A stretch of DNA of 36,623 bases from assembly GCA_002343185.1 (NCBI GenBank), contig DDRT01000017.1, positions 1 to 36,623 on the forward strand, given 5' to 3'. Source of the stretch: Deltaproteobacteria bacterium UBA2409. Lineage in GTDB: Bacteria; Bdellovibrionota_C; UBA2361; DDRT01. Below, in pieces: positions 30,657-36,623 of this stretch. Made by a program: the position numbers and the translations under genes. Below the pieces are notes generated by a model. The model did not search any database. It was not told the DNA's origin and saw nothing but the letters and a program-made list of their open reading frames with translations. Positions within the stretch are counted from its first letter, which is position 1, and the number at the start of each line of letters is the position of its first letter.

Positions 30657-31180
30657 AGATTGATTCTTGGGTCTGGGGTAATGAAAAAGTTATCTGGGGC
30701 TACGACACCTCACATAAATATACCCTCAAGGTTCTTGAACCAAAGGTCGGAAGAGCAGGCTGCCTTAGTTTACAGTATCATCTAGAAAAAAGTGAAACTT
30801 GGATCGGTTTTAGAGGAAAATCTTGGGCACTTGCAGTTGTTGGAGAAGAGGTTGCAACAACCATCCTGGAACCAGGCTCAGTATTGCCTCTTCCAGTAGG
30901 TACTATTCATAGGCTTATGGGTGTAACGGGTGATTGCCAGATAATAGAACCCTCGACACCCGATAGGCATGCTGCAGATAAATCAGTTACTAAGGATGTC
31001 ATAAGACTCCACTGTGTTTTAGGTCGGGAGGTAGAGCCAGCAAGAACAGCTGAGGAAGAGCAGATTATAAAACGCTGTATTGATCTTACAGAGGAAGCTA
31101 TATCTTTTATCGAGTCAGGTAGGTTGCCTAACTGCTATAATGCAGAAGCACTTAAGCTACTTGGAGCATCTTCACTATAA
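30653..31180 (+). CDS. Cupin-domain protein (mannose-6-phosphate-isomerase type II-like)
   Basis: The 175-aa single cupin starts at TTG overlapping the previous TGA. WGNEKVIWGYDTSHKYTLKVLEPKVGRAGCLSLQYHLEKSETWIGFRG matches the type II phosphomannose isomerase / GDP-mannose pyrophosphorylase cupin start (usually LSLQxHHHRxExW). LEPGSVLPLPVGTIHRL gives the second motif with its His. The first motif lacks one of the two usual His, so metal binding may be weak. A short helical tail follows. A sugar-phosphate substrate is plausible. It is the last gene before the structured 31183-31437 region. Confidence 0.7.
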   Translation: MKIDSWVWGNEKVIWGYDTSHKYTLKVLEPKVGRAGCLSLQYHLEKSETWIGFRGKSWALAVVGEEVATTILEPGSVLPLPVGTIHRLMGVTGDCQIIEPSTPDRHAADKSVTKDVIRLHCVLGREVEPARTAEEEQIIKRCIDLTEEAISFIESGRLPNCYNAEALKLLGASSL

Positions 31181-31182
31181 TG

Positions 31183-31305
31183 GTAACCGTTCAAGGGGTC
31201 GAATTGTATAATTTCTTTCGAGCATCAGTCGATATTCAGGGTATGTTTTCGGTAATTCTTTGTGGTCAAAGCCTAATCAGCTTTGTTTATTTTTTGAACG
31301 GTTAC
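31183..31305. repeat. MITE-like element with 12-bp perfect terminal inverted repeats
   Basis: GTAACCGTTCAA (31183-31194) and TTGAACGGTTAC (31294-31305) are exact inverted repeats 123 bp apart end to end. The ends begin GTAA, as do those of IS66-family elements. Inside lies a CAAAGC/GCTTTG hairpin (about 31267-31285). A related end, ACTTAAACGGTAAGC, occurs at about 31425-31439, so a longer version spanning the whole gap is possible. No direct target duplication is visible. The 85-aa frame across this region looks like chance. Confidence 0.55.
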
Positions 31306-31319
31306 TTGTTTTCACCCCC

Positions 31320-31364
31320 GCAGAGTTTTTGGCATTTTCACTTGCGTGAAAATCGCAACTCCGC
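31320..31364. repeat. Long nested hairpin upstream of the HerA-like gene
   Basis: Outer arms GCAGAGTT (31320-31327) and AACTCCGC (31357-31364, one mismatch) enclose TTTTCAC (31335-31341) and GTGAAAA (31346-31352) around loop TTGC. Further along are CCCC/GGGG and ATCTCA/TGAGAT hairpins (about 31371-31413). TCGACCCCT at 31368-31376 can also pair with AGGGGTCGA at about 31195-31203. Confidence 0.6.
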
Positions 31365-31443
31365 AAATCGACCCCTGAGGGGTTGGAATAGAATCTCAGG
31401 TGGTTTGAGATCCGATATTTTGGTACTTAAACGGTAAGCTCTA

Positions 31444-33060
31444 ATGAATTGGCTATCTCATTTTATCGGAAACGTTTCAAAAGCGTCTCACTCAACTATC
31501 GAAATGCTTTGCATGGAGACTGTTCCAAGAGTTGGTGATTATGTTTGTGCAGAATACGAAGGTGCCGGAGTTGTTGGAAGGGTTTCAGAAGTTATTCTTA
31601 ATAGAGACTCAGGAGAAAGTATAGCAAAGGCTAATCTATTTTCATCAGTTGAGTTTGATCCAGCAGTTGTTCACTCAGGAGTTCTTCATACTCCTTCAAT
31701 TGGTGACAGAGTTTTTTTTGCTACAACCGAACTTATTCGTGCAGTAGCAGAGCTAGGATCTAATGAGCATGATCAGGTTTCTTTGGATCTTTGTAAGCTA
31801 TTCGGATATGACATCCCTCTTTCATTCTCTCCAGAAAGACTTTTTGGAAGACACTTAGCAATAGTTGGAACAACAGGAGGGGGAAAAAGTTGGAGTGTGG
31901 CCCGCCTTGTTGAAGAATGTGCAAAGTATCAGGGTAAGGTAATTTTATTTGATCCTTCAGGTGAGTATTCAACTTTAAAAAAAGGGGTTTCCCATGTCTC
32001 TTTGGGAGTTGGCGAGGTCGAGCCTCATATAACCCCAGTAAGTTTACCATACTGGGAATTAACAGAAGGGGATCTTTTTACAATTTTTCGCCCAAGTGGA
32101 GAAGCGCAGGCTCCAAAACTTCGTGCAGCAATTAAAAGTTTAAAACTAGCTAAGCTTGAGCCAAACCTAGCACCAGGCGGAATTATTTTAAAAGCTCACA
32201 GAGATAAAAAAGAATTTAATGAAGCCTATGGTAGGCACATAGCTATTATAGAAGGTCAAGGAGCAAACTTTGATGTAAGAAAGCTTGCAGCTCAAATTCA
32301 TAATGAGTGTGTGAATCCACAGAGCAGCCCAGTGGAGCCAAATATTTGGGGTGGACCAAATGGAGTAGATCAATCCTTGTGTGCAACTCTAATAAGCAGG
32401 GTAGAAGATATTGTTTCTAATCCTCAGCTAGCACCGATCTTTAGACCTGAAAAAGATCAACATTCACTCTTAGCTGTAATTGATGCATTTATAAAAGAAC
32501 CAAGAAAGCAGGTCTTATGCGTTTCCCTAGAACATCTTTCATTTGCTTATGGTGTTAGAGAGACCGTGATGAATGCTCTTGGAAGAAGACTTCTTGATAG
32601 GGCAAGAAAAAACTACATGGTCACAAAACCAACATTAGTAATTGTTGATGAGGCGCATCAGTTTATTAATTCCGGGAGCGCTGATGATCTAAATTCATTT
32701 TCTCTAAATTCTTTCTCACTAATTGCGAAAGAGGGAAGAAAATATGGACTTACCGCTTGTCTTGCCACTCAAAGACCACGCGATATACCTGAAAGTGTAC
32801 TTAGTCAGATGGGAACCATAATAATTCATAGATTAACTAGCGAAAACGACGTATCCCTTGTAGAAAAAGCATCTGGAAGTGCCTCTTTAGATTCTATAGC
32901 AAATGTAGCAACATTTTCTCCAGGTGAAGGGATAGTAATTGGCTCTGATTTTCCTGTACCACTTTTGATTCAGATGCTACCACCTAGTTCAAGGCCAGTT
33001 TCCCGTGGCTCTAACTACCAAGAGTACTGGAAGGGTAGTAGTAGGGTAGTTTCTGTTTAA
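31444..33060 (+). CDS. HerA-type DNA-pumping AAA ATPase
   Basis: The 538-aa protein has an N-terminal HAS-barrel-like beta region (about 25-110), then the FtsK-HerA motor. Walker A is GTTGGGKS at residues 142-149. DPSGEYSTL follows the second strand. Walker B TLVIVDEAHQF contains Asp402-Glu403. ATQRPRDIPESVLSQMGT is the sensor/arginine region, as in HerA. HerA hexamers usually work with the NurA nuclease in DNA end processing, or with nuclease or SIR2 partners in phage defence. No NurA-like gene is visible nearby. The only same-strand upstream neighbours are the uncharacterised beta/cupin genes. No good ribosome binding site precedes ATG 31444. Confidence 0.85.
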   Translation: MNWLSHFIGNVSKASHSTIEMLCMETVPRVGDYVCAEYEGAGVVGRVSEVILNRDSGESIAKANLFSSVEFDPAVVHSGVLHTPSIGDRVFFATTELIRAVAELGSNEHDQVSLDLCKLFGYDIPLSFSPERLFGRHLAIVGTTGGGKSWSVARLVEECAKYQGKVILFDPSGEYSTLKKGVSHVSLGVGEVEPHITPVSLPYWELTEGDLFTIFRPSGEAQAPKLRAAIKSLKLAKLEPNLAPGGIILKAHRDKKEFNEAYGRHIAIIEGQGANFDVRKLAAQIHNECVNPQSSPVEPNIWGGPNGVDQSLCATLISRVEDIVSNPQLAPIFRPEKDQHSLLAVIDAFIKEPRKQVLCVSLEHLSFAYGVRETVMNALGRRLLDRARKNYMVTKPTLVIVDEAHQFINSGSADDLNSFSLNSFSLIAKEGRKYGLTACLATQRPRDIPESVLSQMGTIIIHRLTSENDVSLVEKASGSASLDSIANVATFSPGEGIVIGSDFPVPLLIQMLPPSSRPVSRGSNYQEYWKGSSRVVSV

Positions 33061-33086
33061 AGTAAGTATACCCTGAATAGGGTTTA

Positions 33087-33149
33087 AACGCAGAGGACGC
33101 AGAGTTTCGCAGGGCATTGAGCTCTGTGTAACTCTGAGTACTCTGTGTT
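33087..33149. repeat. ACTCTG-family hairpin
   Basis: AACGCAGAGGACGCAGAGTT (33087-33106) pairs with AACTCTGAGTACTCTGTGTT (33130-33149) over 17 of 20 positions. It lies just after the HerA-like gene and so could terminate that operon. It has the same unit as the elements at 7957 and 11256. Confidence 0.7.
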
Positions 33150-33193
33150 CAAAAACAAAAGTGTTTCTTTGACCCCACAAGCTTCTATATTCA

Positions 33194-34306
33194 ATGATCT
33201 CCAGTGTGTGGTATATACCACTCCTTAGGGTGCCCAAAGTAGCAATATTTATAGTTACATTTAACAACGAGTCTGATTTACCCCGACTTTTAAGTTCACT
33301 AAATAACCTTAATTACAAAGATTGCGAAGTTCTTTTCTGTGATAATGCATCAACCGATAAATCAGTCTCAATTATAGAGAGCTTTGGATATAAAGTTATT
33401 AAAAATAGAGAAAATCTATGGTTTGCTGAGGCAAATAACCAACTGCAAAAAAACAATCCCGGGTATGATTATATATTTCTCTTGAACCCAGATACTGAGA
33501 TTGACCGAGATTGTATAGATAACATTATTGAATTAATGGAATCTGATACAGAGATCGGAATCTCTCAACCATTAATTCTAAGACTTTCAGATAAAAATAA
33601 AATCAACACCAAGGGAAATAAACTTCACTTTGGAGGCTTTGGTTATGTTAGTGGGGATGGAAGTAGTGAGATTCCATCATCAATAACAGAAATTGGATAT
33701 GCAAGTGGAGCAGCGCTATGTCTAAGGGCATCAGCAATGAACAGTGAAATTTTTAGAGGGCACTTTAAAGCATATCATGAAGATCTTGATCTTTCATGGA
33801 GAGTAAAGCTTGCTGGATATAAAGTTGTACTTTGTCCAAGTGCCAAGGTATTTCATAAATATAACTTTACAAAGGGAAGTTATAAGTGGTTTTTGATGGA
33901 GCTCAATAGATATAAGGTGTTACTCACCAATTATTCTGTATGCTCTTTATTTTTATTGTCTCCTTATCTCGTTTTTGTTGAACTTGTCGTAATACTACAA
34001 AGCCTAAAAGAGGGGTGGATAATTCAAAAACTAAAAACTTACTTTAAGCTACTTTGTGAGCTTCCAAATCTCTGGGTTGAACGCACAAAAATTCAGTCAG
34101 ATAGGGTAGTAGGGGATCATGCTATTGTGCTTAGTATGACTGATAGGATTATTTTTCCAGGTGAAGAGCCGAGCGCTCCTCTCAAACTGTTTAACCTGAT
34201 AAGTAAAGCTTACTATTGTCTTTTTGTCAGAGCTCTTTCTTTCCTATCGCCAAAGTTTGAGCTCCAAAAAATCTCCAAAGAAATGGAAGCTTCAGATAAA
34301 GTTTAA
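33194..34306 (+). CDS. Glycosyltransferase family 2, probable rhamnosyltransferase type
   Basis: The 370-aa GT-A enzyme has AIFIVTFNNESDLPRLLSSL, then CDNASTDKSVSII, WFAEANNQ, LLNPDTEID (DxD-like nucleotide-sugar site) and YHEDLDLSWRVKLAGYKVV (the catalytic ED motif), as in WbbL-type transferases of O-antigen or cell-wall sugars. A hydrophobic C-terminal segment (about 260-285) may attach it to the membrane. The start is uncertain: GTG 33230 fits the usual N-terminus better than ATG 33194. Its last 80 bases overlap the convergent methyltransferase gene. Confidence 0.88.
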   Translation: MISSVWYIPLLRVPKVAIFIVTFNNESDLPRLLSSLNNLNYKDCEVLFCDNASTDKSVSIIESFGYKVIKNRENLWFAEANNQLQKNNPGYDYIFLLNPDTEIDRDCIDNIIELMESDTEIGISQPLILRLSDKNKINTKGNKLHFGGFGYVSGDGSSEIPSSITEIGYASGAALCLRASAMNSEIFRGHFKAYHEDLDLSWRVKLAGYKVVLCPSAKVFHKYNFTKGSYKWFLMELNRYKVLLTNYSVCSLFLLSPYLVFVELVVILQSLKEGWIIQKLKTYFKLLCELPNLWVERTKIQSDRVVGDHAIVLSMTDRIIFPGEEPSAPLKLFNLISKAYYCLFVRALSFLSPKFELQKISKEMEASDKV

Positions 34307-34949
34307 CTAGGATATCTCCAAAAGTATGCACTAGGCTCCCACCTGTTGACTTTGCTGTATAGGGCAAAAACCTTGGGATTAGCTTAGTGACTTTAAATCC
34401 GCAGATCTCAAGAGCCTCAACTAAGCTATGTTCAGTGAGGGCAACATGATGATCAATATAATCCCAGTATGCTGCTCCTGCGTACCTTACATTAGGCTGA
34501 AGAACAATGACTTGTCCTCCAGGGTTAAGAATTTTGTAGCACTCAGCTAGAACATCAAGAACCATTTTTTTAGAGTTCATATGCTCTAGGAAATTGCTCA
34601 TAAAAACACAGTCTACCTTAGAATTCATATGTAAAGAGAGCTCATGAGCAGGAGCCTGAATAACCTCAATTCCTTCTCCTTTTAGCTCAAGAACATGAGG
34701 ACTTAGATCTGCAGCAATCTTTTTTTTAACCTTGATATTCCGAATAAATTTTCCGTCACCAGCTCCAAGATCCAAAAGTACAGCGTTTTCAGGAATGAAT
34801 TTTTGAAAAAAACCATCACAAAGAATCTTCCATGTTTTCTCTCTCACAATATCTTCATGCTCGGCAAACCGTGTGCGGTATATCGTGTCTTCTTTTCCTA
34901 CCCCAATTCCTTCCATAAGCACCAATAGTAAGCTTGGATAAATCTTCAA
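34227..34949 (-). CDS. Class I SAM-dependent methyltransferase
   Basis: The 240-aa protein has motif I AVLLDLGAGDGKFIRN near residue 60, then the DLSPHVLELK region, VDCVFMSNFLEHM (post-motif strand) and LNPGGQVIVLQPNVRY (motif III). This is the layout of methyltransferase family 11-like small-molecule or sugar methyltransferases. The start is either TTG 34949 or ATG 34916 (MEGIGVGKED). Its 3' end overlaps the convergent glycosyltransferase gene by 80 bp. It probably modifies a surface glycan or its precursor, by neighbourhood only. Confidence 0.82.
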   Translation of the reverse strand: MKIYPSLLLVLMEGIGVGKEDTIYRTRFAEHEDIVREKTWKILCDGFFQKFIPENAVLLDLGAGDGKFIRNIKVKKKIAADLSPHVLELKGEGIEVIQAPAHELSLHMNSKVDCVFMSNFLEHMNSKKMVLDVLAECYKILNPGGQVIVLQPNVRYAGAAYWDYIDHHVALTEHSLVEALEICGFKVTKLIPRFLPYTAKSTGGSLVHTFGDILVKLYLKLPFLWRFFGAQTLAIGKKEL

Positions 34950-34986
34950 TCAAGTAGCAGATCTTTTCTTGTGTCTATGTTTAGAT

Positions 34987-36519
34987 ATGTGGTGTTTGTC
35001 ACTCTTATTTGGGTTCTTACTACTTTTTGTTGGATTCAGACGTTCTGATGACTTTGCTGCTGCTTTAGTGCGCGGCTCAATTTTGCATATAGTTTGCGCG
35101 ATTATTTACTATATCTTAGAGGCTCCTCTTTGGATTGCACTTTCTCCATTAGTACTTAGTCTTTTTTTTGTTCGGCTAAATAGAGGGTTGGTTACTACCG
35201 CTTTAGCTGTAATTATGATCTATCTTACATTTAGTCATCTTTTCCTTTCGAAAGTAAAGAGCACAGATGATTTTGAGATCGCAAGAGCTGTAAGTATCTA
35301 TCCAGTACCTGATCATGTGCTTCAATGGTATGTCTCTGATAATTTCTATAAAAAACTACCTCTAGAGACGGGATTTAACCCCGATAAAAAGCAGCTATGG
35401 AGTGTAGGCGATCGACCGATATTCTTAGGACTTTTAAATGCTTGGATTGGAAAAATTCTTGAGCATTCAAAAGAGCAATATTTTTTAAGGATAATTTTTT
35501 TAAGCTCACTACTATGGGTTTTTATTAATCAATTTCTAATAGGTGAGCTTGGAATCAAAAATAAAGTCCCAAGGATTCTGATTCTTCTAACTCTTTTAAC
35601 TAGCCCATTTTTTATAACAAACACCATCTATACCTGGCCTAAACTTGCTTCAATGACTTATATCTTTGCAGCTTTAACACTCTTTAGGGTAAATCCAATA
35701 TTAGGAGGGATTTCTGCTGCTTTGGCAGTACTTTGTCATTCAGGAGGGCAGTTTGGAGTGTTGTTTATTATACTGTGGTTTCTAAAAGATCTCCTTAAGG
35801 AAAGAAGAATTTATAAGTTTCTTGTAGCATTTTTTCTAGTAACTATTCCTCATAACATTTATCTAAAAGAAAACTCTAATCAAACTGGACTTTATCACAG
35901 GGTGATTCTTTGTAGAGAAGGGTCTTACGCTTTTCCTACACCAGTAATTACATTAAAAGAGGCATGCTTAAAGTACTATCAAAAAGTTGGACTTAGCGGA
36001 GTCATAAAGGATCGAATCGAAAGTTTTAAGAAAGCCTTTTTTGATGGCTACAAAAGGGCACCACATCTTATAAGAAATGTTTTCGATAGGTCAGTTTTAA
36101 GAGAATGGTATATATCGATCCTTTCCTATCCAAGCTTCTCTTATGGGATCTTTAGTTTATTTATAGGAGTATTTTTTTGCTTTTTTAAAGAGGTAAGATT
36201 AATTGCATTAGGTTTTTCTCTTTTAGGATTATTTTCTGCACTTCTTGCAGAATCCTCAGTCATGGTTGCCCATGGTATTCCTTATATAATACAGACAACT
36301 ATATCGCTTGGAGTTTTGTTTTTACTCTATAGAATTAGACCTATTTTTTATCTCTATTGTGCACTTTCAATTGCTCTAAATTTAGGAATTTCAAGCTTCG
36401 TGCCTCAGCTTTGGGGTGGAGCTATAAGCCCGTTTCTGATTCTTCTTGGATCTAGTGTTTTATTATCGATGGATTGGGAGTCAGCAAGCCTGATTGTGTG
36501 CAAGCGTTTATCTAAGTGA
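34987..36519 (+). CDS. Polytopic membrane protein, possible glycan-related transferase
   Basis: The protein of about 510 aa has roughly ten or more membrane helices. A hydrophilic loop near residues 100-150 (VSIYPVPDHVLQWYVSDNFYKKLPLETGFNPDKKQLWSVGDRP) could face the periplasm. This topology recalls GT-C glycosyltransferases and O-antigen polymerases, but no signature is certain. I prefer ATG 34987 to the TTG at 34969. It is divergent from the methyltransferase gene and follows the glycosyltransferase region, so a role in surface glycan synthesis is plausible. Confidence 0.6.
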   Translation: MWCLSLLFGFLLLFVGFRRSDDFAAALVRGSILHIVCAIIYYILEAPLWIALSPLVLSLFFVRLNRGLVTTALAVIMIYLTFSHLFLSKVKSTDDFEIARAVSIYPVPDHVLQWYVSDNFYKKLPLETGFNPDKKQLWSVGDRPIFLGLLNAWIGKILEHSKEQYFLRIIFLSSLLWVFINQFLIGELGIKNKVPRILILLTLLTSPFFITNTIYTWPKLASMTYIFAALTLFRVNPILGGISAALAVLCHSGGQFGVLFIILWFLKDLLKERRIYKFLVAFFLVTIPHNIYLKENSNQTGLYHRVILCREGSYAFPTPVITLKEACLKYYQKVGLSGVIKDRIESFKKAFFDGYKRAPHLIRNVFDRSVLREWYISILSYPSFSYGIFSLFIGVFFCFFKEVRLIALGFSLLGLFSALLAESSVMVAHGIPYIIQTTISLGVLFLLYRIRPIFYLYCALSIALNLGISSFVPQLWGGAISPFLILLGSSVLLSMDWESASLIVCKRLSK

Positions 36520-36536
36520 TTGCGTTAATTTTATTT

Positions 36537-36596
36537 AACCACTAAGAACACGAAGGGCTAAGCTCGTGCTCTGTGGTCTTTGTGTTCTCTGTGGTT
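36537..36596. repeat. Imperfect hairpin repeat (AACCACxxAGAACACxAAG type)
   Basis: AACCACTAAGAACACGAAG (36537-36555) pairs with CTTTGTGTTCTCTGTGGTT (36578-36596) at 16 of 19 positions. It lies 18 bp after the last gene and is built from short ACxxAGA-type units like the ACTCTG family. The remaining bases to the window end show nothing recognisable. Confidence 0.65.
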
Positions 36597-36623
36597 CAAA
36601 AGGTATTACGCAATACATCGCGG

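Noticed and set aside
31180..31437. 85-aa ORF between cupin and HerA-like genes
   Set aside because: It is translated entirely from inverted repeats and hairpins, with no protein-like pattern. Treated as non-coding.
31183..31440. Integron attC sites
   Set aside because: No integrase in the window, and the ends do not fit the RYYYAAC/GTTRRRY core pair.

Overview
This is a roughly 36.6 kb, low-GC chromosomal window from a Gram-negative bacterium. Signs of an outer membrane are a beta-barrel-like exported protein ending in Phe, a CSLREA/beta-helix surface protein, a LapA-type membrane domain fused to TPRs, a possible BamE-like fold, and surface-glycan genes. Housekeeping genes (obgE-rpmA-rplU, polA, gpmI, rsfS, pab genes, an NADP-type isocitrate dehydrogenase) show that it is core chromosome and not a plasmid or phage. 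I cannot name the phylum from sequence alone. A former-Deltaproteobacteria or Bdellovibrionota-like lineage is a guess only.

Layout. 1-885: 3' end of an rRNA operon (23S tail, spacer with palindromic repeats, 5S, terminator). 897-2655: accessory insertion zone with a short inverted copy of the 5S tail, a nucleotidyltransferase plus a frameshifted small partner, a Cys-rich exported protein behind a ten-base homopolymer, and tRNA-Arg(UCT) with a duplicated 3' end and a 98-bp tandem repeat. 2678-9401: a divergent Ppx/GppA-like protein coupled to an unknown 448-aa protein, an outer-membrane-like protein, two small Cys-rich exported proteins (one a 12-Cys metallothionein-like peptide of 57 aa), an orphan, and a LemA/GIDE-domain pair. 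9448-9783: a compact cassette bounded by imperfect 22-bp inverted repeats that carries a 54-aa basic protein with a very strong ribosome binding site. 9789-17954: gpmI, divergent pabA and pabBC, LapA-TPR protein, rsfS, obgE, rpmA, rplU and an OmpR-type regulator. 18118-28063: surface beta-helix protein, small membrane protein, cytidine deaminase, zinc-finger anti-sigma-like protein, DinB-like protein, and a tight polA - ECF sigma - membrane protein - exported protein - icd string. 28647-33060: a tightly overlapping run of four uncharacterised genes (two beta-rich proteins, an alpha/beta protein, a cupin), then a highly structured inverted-repeat region and a HerA-type ATPase. 33194-36519: glycosyltransferase, methyltransferase and a polytopic membrane protein, probably surface glycan synthesis.

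Three families of short structured repeats recur: (a) a 28-nt TGCTTC-stem-TAGC-stem-GACAGA element with compensatory stem changes, (b) GGTCAGG/CCTGACC palindromes, (c) hairpins built from ACTCTGxG-type units. Most lie in gaps between convergent genes, as expected of elements that act as, or are tolerated as, bidirectional terminators.

The best candidates for something undescribed are the 28647-33060 gene string with its structured insert and the inverted-repeat cassette with its small basic protein at 9448-9783. Neither can be assigned a function from sequence reading alone.
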